A stretch of 64,000 bases of DNA from Cymodocea nodosa (taxonomy: Eukaryota; Streptophyta; Magnoliopsida; Alismatales; Cymodoceaceae), in the NCBI GenBank assembly GCA_036874045.1, contig CM072335.1:11614001-11678000 (forward strand). Reading direction: 5' to 3'. The stretch's first letter is position 1, and each line of letters opens with the position of its first letter. Below are positions 45,196-57,874 of the stretch, in pieces. The translations under genes and the position numbers were made by a program. The notes under the pieces were generated by a model, which saw nothing but the letters and a program-made list of their open reading frames with translations, had not been told where the DNA came from and did not search any database.

Positions 45196-47125
45196 TGTTT
45201 GGTTTTTCCCAGCACTACACTAAAAAAACTTGGATTTGTTACTTCTATTTTTACTTAGTTAATTTATCTTTATGCCTATTCTTTCTTTTAGAAGTAAACA
45301 AAAAACCTTTAATACATTTAGATATTAATTCCAATTTGTACTTTAACTACAAGTGCATAGTGTCTATTGTATCATTGTGCAAGTATAGGTCGATCCTATA
45401 GGGAATTGCTGACGAATTTAAGAAATGTTTGATTATGAACAATTCAAATTTATATTCAATAAGCACTCCGTTGAGTTACAGTTAACTCAATGGACTATCC
45501 TCGTGGACTTAAGTTAACTCCACGAGCCTATCTCTTCTTTATAATACTGCTATTTACAAAGGAATTCGGCCAACCATTGGGTGATTCCACAGATTGTAAA
45601 TAACATCAATTAAGCTTTTTAATGCTAGTTAACATTGGATTTATCATTAAGCAATACTAGCATTCAGATGATTCAAACAGTCACCATTAAAATCTTTAAG
45701 TTTTTTGTACGAACCAATTGCAGTAAACTGTAAAATTAAAACTAACATAAAACAATCATAAAATTGATATAGATAACATTAATCACGATACAACACTCAA
45801 ATACAACATACAAACAAAGATAAATTGTTTTTGGTATTTTTGTTTTGATGTGAATATGGAAATGGGCGAAAAGTGAAATGTAAAGTAATCTCACTTGACA
45901 GTAAATACTTCTGACACTACTTGCAACGCGATTACACCACTGAAAATTAAACCACTTACAATTCTGTCTCCTCTCCCTATAGAATCGCAAGTCCAGAATT
46001 GCAAGATGATCTCCTCTTCAACATACAGGCATCAACCTGAAGCCAAGGCTAAAAGCTTTACGATCTCCTAAAATATGAGTCGGCGCTTGGTGAAAATGTC
46101 TTCCCTTCCCGCGACACGATCACTCCTCATAGTGGTTGTCAAGCACTGTGTTTGGCTCGGAATCGACCCGACATCAGGCAAGTATCCTCACAGACCTCCG
46201 ATGATTGGTGATTATGGTGGTGATAACGATGGTTGGTGTGATACTTCGGAGAATCGTCGATACTGTCTGTAGAAAGCTCGGTGCTCCTCCACTGTATACA
46301 CTAGCCGTCCATCGATCACACCTTCTTTTTTTCTTCTTTTCTTTTATATTTCTTCAGTAGTAACTGCTTTTGCTTGAATGATCGATTGGATTTCCTTCCT
46401 TCAGATCAACGGCGATGCTTCCTTCTCCATGCGTGATTGAATTCCTGCGTGATACGTGCAAATGTGGTTTTTCCTTCCAACTGTCTGTTCCTACAACCGC
46501 TACAGTGGCATTTTAGAAAATAACTATAAAATACATGCAATAAAGAAATAAGCCGCTAACCTAATGCGTTACCTTAGTATATATTCATGTAATTCAATGC
46601 GTACAGTTATGCTAACTTAACGAGTTATAACTTAAGTAAATCTACCAACTCTCGACACGTGTCAACAGTAGTTTAAACATAAAATAACATTTCGAAGAGT
46701 TACAAGTATAACTATCCGATGCTTAAATGCATTTTCGGATAGTTACAGCTAACTCACCGAAAATTCACTTAAGACATTCATTCTGGTTTTGACATGTGTA
46801 CATCTGGAAATAATAAAATATTCTCTCTAAACATAACTGTTCGGCAATTTAAACATAACTATCTGATACATATTCGGTCTGTTAAACATAACTGTCTGAA
46901 ATATTAGAAAATTCAGATACATAAGAATTTCATAGCCTGCAACTTACCGACAGTTCATAAATGTATTAAATTAACATTAATTCCCCAAAATTAAGCAGAT
47001 TCTTCAATTAAAGCATATAATAGTGCAATTATAACATAATGGCTTAATTCTCATATGATAAGCTAAATATTATGCAATTAACCATCATTTAACCGTTAAT
47101 AATATGCACTTTTTCATTCTAAACA
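45196..47125 (-). repeat. 3' LTR of Athila-like element 2
   Basis: 1930 bp. TATA-like TATAAAAG on the minus strand at 46341-46348. One fewer inverted AACTCAACGGA module than the 5' LTR (near 45470-45510). Confidence 0.95.
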
Positions 47126-47137
47126 CTTCCCCCATAC
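47126..47137 (-). other. Polypurine tract of Athila-like element 2
   Basis: GGTATGGGGGAAG on the minus strand, adjoining the 3' LTR. Confidence 0.85.
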
Positions 47138-48889
47138 CTAAATTTTGCTAGTCCCTTAGCAAACTAAGATCTAATTAATTGGTCTTTCAAAAAGTGCTAG
47201 AATTAATTCTTCCCCTTTTGTTTTTTTTTCTTCTGTTCAGCATAAACATATATTCTGTATGTTTCAGTAATCAACCTGCAAAGATATTTAGAATATATGT
47301 AAATTACTTACAAAGTATATCATCTTCATATAGGTGTTAATTATATTATCATTTGTTCTTCTTTTCATCATCTGTAATCCTGAATTTTCCAATAAGTTTT
47401 CTAGAAGAAATTTCAACAACATACGAATCAAAGTACAATCCAATTCAATCTGATTAAGACAAGTAGAATAAAGAATTGTATTTCCATTAAACAACTTCAA
47501 AAGTCAATTCCAGATTCATATTTCAGCAATTCTAGATAACAGAAAATATACTCGATTCATAAGATATCTGTATTCCAAAAATACTTGTATCTTTTCAGAA
47601 CAGTATATGTTTTTTTCTTTTCTTTTTTTTGTGTACTTTAAAAGTTAATTTGACAAGCTTGAATCATACAAGAGCTTTCTAATGTACCCATGTAACGAGC
47701 TTTCAGTCAACAATCCCAGATCTGATCAAGATCTTAGGTTGCTAGATTTTCAGAGTCCTTTTTCAGGTCAACAATCCTTACATACCTATCTGCTCAAGTA
47801 CAAAAGGCTCGTGATCAAATAAGTCAATAAACTCTCAAAATTTTCCCCCTTTTTTTTTTTTTTTTTAAATACACACAAAACAAAACATTAATCACATACT
47901 ATATGTGTACATATTTCATTAATACAGATGCAGTAAAACACCAATCTCATATAATCCTGCTTCTATCATTTACTAAAAATATGAATCCATAACAATAAGC
48001 TCATACTTTATCTGTAGTTTAATAAGATCTACACATAAATCATTATACAAGTTCAATCAATCAAAGTAAATGTATCTTTCTTTCATCATATGTGTTTCAT
48101 TTAATCTAGAATTCACATCTCAGCTCCTTCAGGACTTCAGATAATTTTCTAATTAAGCATTAAATATTCTGATTTCATTTTAAAATCGTGAAATTGTTAA
48201 ACTCATGAAATTCAGAAAAATCATAAGATACTATATCTAGATTTACATAAATAATAAATTCTATAGCATCTTCTATAACCTTCTAAATATAACATTCAAG
48301 CAATTTATAAAAATTTTACAGTCTCAATTATCGGATAGTTACAACAAGTTCATAAAAATTTTCAATTTCCTCAAAACTTTGCAGTACCATTTTAATTCCT
48401 TTAATTAACAAACTTACATGGCTGTTACTTTAATTACCTCCCGCCCATACCTACATTTTGCATTGTCCTCAATGTAAAAGATTTGACAATAAGTACAGTA
48501 ATTGTAGCAGGCATGAATAAAGTTTTATTTGATTTAAAATTCAGGATAAGTAATTGGTTACATACCTTGTTCCATTTGTATCTCTTTCTGCATATTTCGA
48601 TTTTTGATTCTAAAAAACTTTTCATTCCTAGATAAATACAAAATATAAAACAAAATAACATTTAACAGATATTAATAAATCAGTGTCTTGTGTGGAACCC
48701 AGGCTTCTATGCCTTTGGTGGCTCACAAGCAAGCTAGTTGGTTTCCGAGAACAGATACCAACAAACTGGATTGATATTTTGTTTTGATTGTTTTTTTTTT
48801 TATAAAATGAACATGAAAAACTTCAAAATTCCTTCTTTTTTTTTTTAAATAAATGCAGAATACACACGTGAAACACACAAAATCACAAC
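47138..48889 (-). other. 3' UTR of Athila-like element 2
   Basis: Collinear with 2006-3752. Carries the cross-superfamily block at 47666-47843. No conserved ORF; ORFs at 47500-47288 and 48661-48434 are not shared as frames with element 1. Confidence 0.7.
47666..47843 (-). other. Cross-superfamily conserved block (Athila element 2)
   Basis: Splice-donor-like GATAG|GTATGTAAGG on the minus strand, first intron base at 47785, as in the other three copies. Confidence 0.75.
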
Positions 48890-50028
48890 TTAAGAACATG
48901 ATTGAAAAGTAGAAACAAATGGAATAAATGTATCAGTCCAAGCAAACTTTTTAGGCATAGTTCTTCTTGCTATTAATTTTGTTTTAATGCAGTTCTTGTT
49001 CCTTTTAATTTGTAAACATGCAATATATTATAAATTCCAAATACGAGGGTATTACCATTAATGATATGTAATGCAGAAAGGGATCCTTTCTAGTTCTAGG
49101 GTAATGTAGTAGTTTCTATTTCTACATCTATTTCAATATACTCCTCTTCCCACTTCCATTCATTTATGTCTTCCATAATCCATATTTGAAATTTCATCAG
49201 TTCATCCTACCATCTTATCAGACATAAAGTAGGATCATCTTCTTCATTATATCACATTCCTATTTGAATTTCATTAAATTCTGTAGATGGTGGTTTAGCT
49301 ATTTCACTCGGTACAGGTAAAATTTCTATATATTCATCATAATTGTCTATGCTCACTATGTATAAATTAGATCCATATGCTAATGATATCTCCGTGACTA
49401 AATAGATATATCCATCAAGTATGACATGTGTTTGGTTAATTAATGATTTCTGTCCTAGGTATATTATATTATTTTCATTCCAAGATCTGTTTAGAAAATT
49501 ATACACACTTAAGTGTAAATCTTCACCCCAATTTCCTGTAGGTCTCCAATAATATAATTTTTCAGAAATTGCAGAATTTTTTTCAGAAAATATTAAAGTT
49601 GACCCAAAATTTATAGTTGGTGCTTCAAATCTATTAGGTCTTCCTATATTCCATTCTTCTCCTGTTATAGGATTTCTTACCAAAATATCAGGTAATGATA
49701 AACTTGCATACCTTGGTCTTGTCTTGTATATGATTAATCCTTCATCTATCCCCATAATATGACTCATTCCTTCTAATGCATTGGGTGGAATTCCAGTAGT
49801 TTCTTCCATAGCCAGATATTCATGGGTATTTGAACTACGATTAAATGACCTCCATATGAATCCATCTCTAATCTTAGTCATTTTTGCAGCTTGTAGTCCC
49901 TAAAAATATTTTTCTTCAATACAGTCTTTAATTTCCTTTGATACACAATATAGCCTGCATAGATCTTTAGCTGACAAGTTACTTAGTACTTCCCTTAGTG
50001 CATCCATTGGTAATTGCATCAATTCCAT
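48890..50028 (-). pseudogene. Captured F-box protein ORF, copy 2
   Basis: ATG at 50028 (MELMQLPMDALREVLSNLSA). The F-box helices are present (CVSKEIKDCI), followed by a stop at about 49900 (after EKYF). The longest open piece, 49881-49252, spans most of the associated domain (RNPITGEEWNIGRPNRF, HVILDGYIYLVTEI). More stops come after residue ~260. Roughly 90% identical by eye to copy 1, but its lesions are at different places. The start, stop and neighbours (Gag upstream, 3' UTR downstream) are the same. Confidence 0.85.
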
Positions 50029-50096
50029 TTGTCAATTTTATAAAACATAAACAAAAATTTCGTAGAGACAAAAATTAACCTAACTACTGCACACCC

Positions 50097-50150
50097 TCGT
50101 GGAGTTAAGGCATAACTCAACGGACTAAGTTCGTTGAGTTAAAAATTAAC
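50097..50150. promoter_or_regulatory. Inverted motif module before F-box ORF, copy 2
   Basis: CGTGGAGTTA, ATAACTCAACGGA and CGTTGAGTTA in the 190-bp gap between Gag stop and F-box ATG. Confidence 0.45.
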
Positions 50151-50219
50151 TCTACGATACTATTAACTAAAAATAAAAATATATATATACATACAGACAG
50201 TTGCTTCAGATATGCTACT

Positions 50220-51407
50220 TCATTCAGCTGCCCTCCCAGAAGAGGTATCAATTTCATTAACCGTTCTATTGACAGGATTAGGTATAGCTTGTATTGGCAA
50301 TCCTCCAGTAGGTCTAACTTTCATTGGTTCCTTCTATCTAAGTGATATATTTCTATTCCGATTTTGAATTGCAGCATTTCCAAATATAAATTCTAGACAA
50401 TTGTTTACTTATTGGATTATCTTTTCTAATTTCTCTATTCTAGCTCCTTGTTCAATTAATACTTCATAACTTATGTTTTTCTCATTTATATTTTCTCCTC
50501 CCTGGAAATTGTTGTTTCTCCAAGATAAATTCGGGTGATTTCTCCAATTAGGATGATAAGAATTTCCCAAGTTATCTCTCTAGTTTCTAGCATAAATAAT
50601 ATCTAAGTCATTTATGTTTGCATTCTTTTCCGCTAGCTTTTGATTTAATGATAACTCTTCTATTTTCTTTGTTAATTCGTTTAATTTCACCTCAAGCATA
50701 GTATTGGAATCTATTTCATGCATTCCTCTTGGCAATATTCTTTTATCTGCAATAGCTTCAGCCAAATTTTCCCACTGTGTACTTCTTTTTGCAAAGTTTT
50801 CTAAATATGCCCATGCTTCTTCACTACACAATTTTAAAAATCCATTTTGACAAGTAGATTCTAATAAAGATTTCGTTGAAACATCTATGCCTTCATAAAT
50901 TATACCTATTAATTGTGCTTTACTCATTGCATGATGTGGACATTGAGTCAGTAAATCTTTAAATCTTTCAAAATATTTCCAAAATGATTCACCCTGTTTT
51001 TGGCTACACATTAATATTTCTTTCTTCTTTTTAATCGTTTGATGTGTTGGATAATATTTTTCCAGAAAAATAGAGCAAAATTCAGTCCATGTAGAAATTG
51101 AATTAGGCGACAGAGTATATAACCATCTCTTAGCTGTATCTTTTAAAGCAAAAGGGATATATCTAAGTTTAATAGCATCTATACTCATGTTCGACATTCT
51201 CATCATTTGACAAACTTCGTTAAATTCTCTAAGGAAATAATAGGCATCCTCTCTTTCTAATCCATGAAAATGTGGCAATTGACTAATATAATTAGATTTC
51301 AGTTCAAACCTATCTCCCTCAAAGTTTGGCAATCGAATACATGAAGGTTCATCAATTAATTCAAGATACAGAATCTCTCCTAATGGTTTTTCTACTAGAG
51401 CAGCCAT
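50220..51407 (-). pseudogene. gag: Athila-type Gag capsid ORF 3' of pol, copy 2
   Basis: Open for 275 codons from ATG 51407: CIRLPNFEGDRFELKSNYI, DTAKRWLYTLSPNSIS, FLEKYYPTHQTIKKKKEI, QGESFWKYFERFKDLL, SKAQLIGIIYEGID and a C-terminal coiled coil. One TAG (50580-50582) separates it from the NPNWRNHPNLS-type tail, which runs in the same frame with more stops to 50220. No CCHC motif is found; the only one in the element is in the ORF upstream of protease (57789-56776). Best-preserved Gag of the window. Confidence 0.9.
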
Positions 51408-52509
51408 CTCTACATTCTCTTTTAAAGAAAGATTAGCTACACCCCAAAGAATTTCGTTAAAGTTCAGTTCAGAAAATTTTTTAGTACTCCTCTACAATGA
51501 AAATTCCTAGGTAGGTGTTCTTACTAATCGTTTAGTGCTTAGGGAACGAGTCCATGTGCTCATAAATAAATAACAGAAGATTAATTACATACTAGTCTGA
51601 AGCTTTCCATTCTATAAATATTTGTTGTCGGATGAAGGTTGAATCAGCTACTTCTTCTTCCAGTTCCTCCAACGCTTTCTCCTTTCTTTTAAAAGTGCTG
51701 GTAACTCATAAATAACATTCTGTTTCATATATATATTGCTCATCCATAAAGTGAATAAATCTCGTTGCAAGAACGTGGCTTGCAACGTGCATCGTGGTTC
51801 CTGTTTTTATGGGTATGTGTACCACTACTAATTTCAAATTTTGGTAACCACTAAACCGACGAATTTTCATTTGTGGTTAAAAGAATAACCGTTCTGCTTA
51901 ATCCACGAACTAACCTGGTTGAGTTACAGAAAACTCAACAAAACACAGTCAGTTACTGTTGCTAACTCCACGGACTAACTTCGTTGAGTTATAGATAACT
52001 CAACGGAGTGACCTTATATTATATTACTGACCTCGTGGAGTTACGGTTAACTCAACGAACTAACTTCGTTGAGTTAACACTTGGCAACTTCTAAGTTTCA
52101 CTCTCGTAAGTTTTCTATTCTATTTTTTTTTCTTTGTTTTTCATTCTGCTAACTGTAATAAAGTTAAATCTATGTCATTAATGCCTCATTTTGATTAAAA
52201 TACATTTAAATCTGAGCATTATATAAAGATTTAACTTGCAGGTCATTTTACGTTATGCAGAATTTACATTTTACCTTATAACACAGAAATTTTTTAAGCA
52301 GTTATCCTATCATTCAGCAAATTGTAAATCTGTTACATATTCATAAGGTTCCACAAATTACATAATATTCAATAAATTCCATTCATTTCACATCCAAATA
52401 CGTATGAAAATTGCATCTGAAAAATTATATTCATTAATATGAATCAATTACATTACAAGTACACCATACAATTTCATACAATTTTACACAAGTAGACGAA
52501 CAATACAAT
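51408..52509 (-). other. Gag leader of element 2
   Basis: Paired CGTTGAGTTA / TAACTCAACG motifs at about 51915-52085, as at 6765-6935. AT-rich sequence to 52509 contains nothing else I recognise. Confidence 0.45.
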
Positions 52510-52560
52510 TTAATCTCTATGCCTAAATTCATCTACTTCCTTTTGGAGTTTTTCTAATTT
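52510..52560 (-). pseudogene. ORF-X C-terminal scar
   Basis: The last ~17 codons of ORF-X (KLEKLQKEVDEF) remain. The preceding ~2.3 kb found in element 1 (7415-9725) is deleted, and the upstream promoter-like spacer follows directly at 52561. Confidence 0.85.
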
Positions 52561-53121
52561 TAGGTCTTAGCTGCAGTACTCCGTTGAGTTACAGTTAACT
52601 CAACAGAATAAGCTCGTTAACTAACTCAAGACTTAACGGAGTATGCTCATTGAGTTCAGCGTAACTCAACGGACTCCGTACAAGCAAATATAATAATAAA
52701 AATATTATAGAGAATAGTTTTTCTATTTTTTTACCGATTTAACCGATACTATGCTTCGGTCAGACCTAAATATTTTTTATTTTTTTTATTTTTCTTTCGG
52801 TTGGACCGATACTATGTTTCGGTAAAACCAATATTTTTTTCTGAAGATTAATATACATTTTTTTGCCAGTTTAACCAATACTATGCTTCGGTCAGACCTA
52901 AATATTTTTTATTTTTTTATTTTTCTTTTGGTAGGACCGATACTATGTTTCGGTAAAACCAATATTTTTTTCTGAAAATTAATATACAATTTTTTTTAAT
53001 GTTCTGGTCATACCGATGGATCTAGTCGGTTAAACCACAACTATTTTTATGTTTTATATATATTTTTAATCTTTTTTTTTTTTTTAAACATATATATATA
53101 AACATAAAAACTGATTTCTTA
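52561..53121 (-). promoter_or_regulatory. Post-pol spacer with motif cluster and 132-bp duplication
   Basis: AACTCAAC-type inverted motifs at about 52580-52675. Two tandem ~132-bp units (about 52732-52995) each contain CGATACTATG(C/T)TTCGGT twice; element 1 has one unit. Confidence 0.6.
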
Positions 53122-55869
53122 CTAAGTAAAGCTCGAGTAGTCCTCTACTCTGACTTCTTCTATAATTCCAAATAAGCTTTTTGGTGTTTTCAGAATAGGT
53201 TTAAGTCTTTGTCCATTTACTTTAAATATATTCTGATTTTTAGGATTTTCAATTTCAATAGCTCCATAAGGATAAACATTTCGAACTATGTAAGGTCCTG
53301 CCCATCTAGATCTTAATTTTCCTAGATGGTTATGGAGTCTAGCCATATAAAGATATACTTCTTGTCCTATTTCAAAGCTTTTAGGAATAATTTTTCTATC
53401 ATGCTAGAATTTAATTTTCTCTTTTTCTCTTACAGTCTTCGAATAAGCTTCATTTCTAAATTCTTCTAATTCAATTAGTTGCATTTTCCTATTTTCAACA
53501 GCTTGATTTAAATTAGTGTTCAGAGTTTTTAATGCCCAATAAGCTTTATGTTCTATTTCAGCAGGTAAATGACAACTTTTTCCATATACTAGCCTAAAAG
53601 GTGACATACCTAAGCTCATTTTATAAGCAGTTCTATAAGCCCAAAGTACATCTATCAATCTATTAGCCCAATCTGTTCTAGTATGATTTACTACTTTTTC
53701 CAAGATTAATTTAATTTGTTTGTTTGCACTTTCTACTTGTCCACTTGTTTGCAGATGATATGATGTTGCAATTCTGTGGTTTACTCCATATTTCTTCATT
53801 AAGGCTTCAAAACTTCTATTTCAGAAATGAGTTCCTCTATCACTGATAATAACTTTAGGTATTCCAAATCTGGCAAATATATTTGTTCTTATAAATTGAA
53901 TTACCACTTTGTTATCATTAGTTTTTGTAGGAATAGCTTCTATCCATTTAGATACATAATCCACCCCCAACAATATGTAATTAAATTGATTAGACATAGG
54001 AAATGGACCCATAAAATCTATTGCCCACACATCAAAGATTTCAACCTCAACAATAGGATTAAGAGGCATCATATTCCTCTTTGATATTCTTCCTATTTGT
54101 TGACATCTTAAACAACTTAAGCAATATTTATGAGCATCTTTGAATAGTGTTGGCCAATAAAACCCACATTGCAGAATTTTTGCAGCAGTTTTCCCTAAAC
54201 TAAAATGTCCTCCACAAGCTTGGTCATGACAAAAAGACAATATGCTTGAATATTCAGTTTCTGGAACACACCTCCTTAAAACCAAATCAGGACATTTCTT
54301 AAATAAGTAAGGGTCTTCCCAATAGTAATATTTTACTCTTGAGAAAAACAATTTCTTATCCTGTCTATTCCAATCCTTAGGTGTTAAACCAGTAACTAAG
54401 TAATTAACTATGTCTGCATACCAAGGCATTGTGTTGATGGTCATTAATTGTTCATCAGGAAAATTATCCTTAATTTCAATATTTGATTTTTCTATTTGTA
54501 ATCTTGATAAATGATTTGCTACTACATTCTCACAACCTTTTTTATCTTTAATTTCTAAATCAAATTCTTGCAATAATAATATCCATCGGATCAATCTAGG
54601 TTTAGTTTCTTTTTTCTTTATTAGATGTTTTAGAGCTGAATGATCCGTGTATACTTTTACTTTAGCTCCAATCAGATATGATCTAAACTTTTCTAAAGCA
54701 AACACAATAGCTAATAATTCTTTTTCAATAGTTGTGTAATTAACTTGAGCATCATTTAAGGTTTTGCTTGCATAATGAATCACTCTAGCAAATTTTTCTA
54801 TCTTCTATCCTAACATTGCTCCTACAACAAAATCAGAAGCATCACACATTAATTCAAATGGATGATTCCAATCAGGTGCTTGAATTATAGGAGTTGAAAT
54901 TAAGCTAGTCTTAAGTCTGAAAAATGCTTCCTTGCAATTTTTATCAAAGTTAAATGGAACATCTTTTAATAGATTAGTTAAAGGTCTAGCTATCTTGCTA
55001 AAGTCTTTAATAAATCTTCTATAAAAACCAACATGTCCTAGAAATGATCTAATATCTTTTACTGATTTAGGTTCTAGTAGATTAGAAATTACTTCTATTT
55101 TAGCTTTATCTACTTCCAACCCGTTTTTAGAAACAACATGCCCTAAGACTATTCCTTGTTTAACCATGAAGTGACATTTTTCCAAATTTTAAACCAGATT
55201 TTTTTCCACACAGCATTTTAATATTTGGTCTAAATTGCTTAAACACACTTCATATGAGTTGCCATATACAGTAAAATCATCCATAAATATTTCTAAAAAT
55301 TCTTCAGTCATTCCAGTAAATATGCCCTGCACACACCTTTGAAAGGTAGCTGGCGCATTGCATAATCCGAATGGCATTCTTTTAAAAGCATAAGTTCCAT
55401 TAGGACAGGTGAAAGTTGTTTTCTCTTGATCCTCTAATGCTACTGGAATTTGATTATACCCTGAATACCTGTCTAGGAAACAAAAATATTCTTGCCCTGC
55501 TAATCTTTTCAGCATTTGATCTATAAAAGGTAAGGGAAAATGATCTTTCCTAGTCACAGCATTCAGCTTTCTATAGTCTATACATACTCTCCAACCTGAT
55601 TGAATTCTAGTAGGGATCAAGTCTTGACTTTCATTCCTAATAATTGTTAATCCTGATTTCTTGGGAACTACATGGATTGGACTAACCCACGAGCTATCAA
55701 AAATCGGATAAATTATATCATTATCTAACCATTTAACTATTTCCTTCCTGACTACTTCTTTAAGGTTTGGATTTAATCTCCTCTCAGGAATTCTAATAGG
55801 TTTAGCATTCTCTTCTAAATATATGTGGTGACAGTATAAAGTTGAACTTAACCCTTTTATATCAGTCAT
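53122..55869 (-). pseudogene. pol: Athila-type pol: RT, RNase H, integrase (element 2)
   Basis: RT 55869-55189 ([42 protein letters not shown]), continuing in 55185-54805 (LGHVVSKNGLEV). RNase [40 protein letters not shown]. Integrase: zinc site [10 protein letters not shown] ... CLSCLRC, D in [10 protein letters not shown] in ISDRGTHF (53821 region) and E in [12 protein letters not shown] (53799-53404). C-terminal domain 53346-53122, ending VEDYSSFT. Breaks are near 55187, 54804, 53820 and 53403. Catalytic residues are all readable despite the breaks. Confidence 0.94.
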
Positions 55870-55884
55870 AGTCCATCCTATTGC

Positions 55885-56220
55885 TTATTTATAACTTTTT
55901 ACTACATCTTTTAATTTAGTTATTTGATCCTCTTTTAAATCTGAAGCAATAATGACTGGATAGGTTCGTTTATCTTCCAGAAATATATAGGTTAATTCAG
56001 GAGGAAAAAGTTTTAATACAAAATGCTGCCCATTAGAAGCTAGAGCTCCTAATTGAATATCATCATTTTTTAAATTAATTTCTTCCTGATCTCCTTCTAT
56101 ATTTATGCTTTCACTTTCTTCTAAAGTTTCAGAATTGATTTGCCTATTTAATTCTTCTTGAATCACATCATCTAACATATCTCCTTCATCCTCTAAAAAG
56201 TCTATGGTATGTAAGGACAT
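55885..56220 (-). pseudogene. Pol linker between protease and RT
   Basis: Acidic segment with LPPELTYIFLED-like FPPELTYIFLEDKRTYPVII, the usual Athila link between protease and RT. One stop separates it from RT. Confidence 0.85.
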
Positions 56221-56259
56221 TTGTAACTCCTCAAACCTTTCTGGTTTGAAAATATTTAA

Positions 56260-56772
56260 TTAAGTATCCTCATTACCATATGCTAACTTCATTACTCCAA
56301 TTTTACAATTTATAATAGCCCTTGATGTTGCTAAAAATGACCTTCCCAAAATTAAAGATGTATCACTATTTTTATGTTTAATTTGTTGGGAATCCAAAAT
56401 TACAATATCAATAGGATATATAAAATTCTTGATTTTAATTAAGACATCCTCTATTTTTCCTCTAGGGTATCTTATACTTCTATCAGCTAATTGAATAACC
56501 ATACTAGTAGGAGTTATTCCTTCTAATCCTAAGGATGCAAATATATCACTTGGCATAACATTTATACCTGCACCTAAGTCTATTAAAGTTCTTTCTAGAA
56601 TGGTATTTCCTATGGTGCATGATATAACAGGGATTCTAGGATCAGATAACTTTTTAGGAATTTGTGGCAGAAATAGGGAACTACTTTGCTCAGCTAAAAA
56701 GACCTTTCTAAGAACTTTTCGCTCTCTTTTCTTAGTACACCAATCCTTCAGAAATTTAGCACAATGTGGCAT
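56260..56772 (-). pseudogene. Athila-type aspartic protease
   Basis: RIPVISCTIGNTILERTLID then LGAGINVMPSDIF: the catalytic Asp is present in DLGAG, where DTGA/DSGA is usual. ILGRSFLATSRAIINCKIG is the flap-side conserved block. It is separated by single stops from the ORFs on both sides, so it was part of one polyprotein. Confidence 0.9.
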
Positions 56773-56775
56773 ATT

Positions 56776-57789
56776 CTACAATAGATCTAACAAAGGATTG
56801 TTAACTTTTACTTTTTCAAAAATTTCTCTAATTTTTTCTTGTTTTTCAGGAATTGTTTGTTGTAATCTTTCAGGATAGGGTGCTAAAGATTTTGATTTCA
56901 AAGACTCTTTTTCTTTCAATTGATTTGTTTGATCATTTTTAGCTTCATTCGCTGATTCAGATTGTTCTTTAGTGATTTGTAGATTTTCAGCTATATTTTC
57001 ATTATCATTTTGATTTTTACTCTTGTCCACTTTCATATCATTTTCATTTTGAGTTCTTGGTGGTATATCAGTTCCAGATCTTAATGTTACACATACATCT
57101 TCCAGATTTTCGTTACTTTCATGATGTTTTTGTATATCATTTTCGTGATTATGATCTTCAATTATTTTTAGTTTTAAAGTGCATTCTTTAAATTCTCTCA
57201 CATTAGTGTTTTCTGTTTGTTGTATATTTTGCAAGTTGTGTAGGTTTATAACATTATAATTTTCATTGTCCTGTTGCAAAACTTGTATTTTCATTGCATT
57301 TTTGTCTAATGCTTTTAATTTTGTTTCCAGATCATCTAATTTCATTGCATTCAATTTTTGATCAATTTTCTTTATGGCTTTTTCAGTTTCATAAATTATA
57401 TCATGTTTAGGTTCTGAATATGCCTCCTTATAGTTTAACCGGTTGACTTCTTGTTGTTGACACACAAAGTATTCTAGTTTGTTCAGATTTTGCTCTATAC
57501 TATGCTCCAGTCTGTCATAGCTATCCCAAACTTCAGTGTCTCTCATCATATTACACATTCTATACTGACCATCAGTTGGGCAAACTATAGGATTCTCATA
57601 CTCGGCTCTATTATATTGAGGATAATTCATTTGTTGTACATGGGATCTAATAATCTGTAAATGTCTCAATTTCAAACAATCAGAAATGTCGTGTCCTTCA
57701 AAATTGCAGAATTCACATATGCTAATTAAAAGTTTCAGAAATCTTTGAGCATAAGCATATGCCATATTCTCAATTACAAAAGAAAACAC
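56776..57789 (-). pseudogene. N-terminal Gag-Pol ORF with zinc knuckle but no capsid
   Basis: 337 codons, the first ORF after the PBS. A CCHC zinc knuckle lies near residue 27 (CEFCNFEGHDISDC). A long Glu/Asn/Lys-rich coiled coil follows, then the Athila signature VTLRSGTDIPP and PYPERLQQ before protease. The capsid domain that should precede the knuckle is absent; only about 25 codons lie before it. The matching capsid ORF is 3' of pol (51407-50220). Confidence 0.82.
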
Positions 57790-57850
57790 ACAACTCTAGC
57801 TATTAAAACTAAACAACTCTAACAGTTACTTATATTAATTCAATTCAATT

Positions 57851-57867
57851 CCCCGGCAACGGCGCCA
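57851..57867 (-). other. Primer-binding site of Athila-like element 2
   Basis: TGGCGCCGTTGCCGGGG on the minus strand, complementary to the 3' end of plant tRNA-Asp and typical of Athila elements. Seven bases separate it from the LTR. Confidence 0.92.
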
Positions 57868-57874
57868 TAAAACT

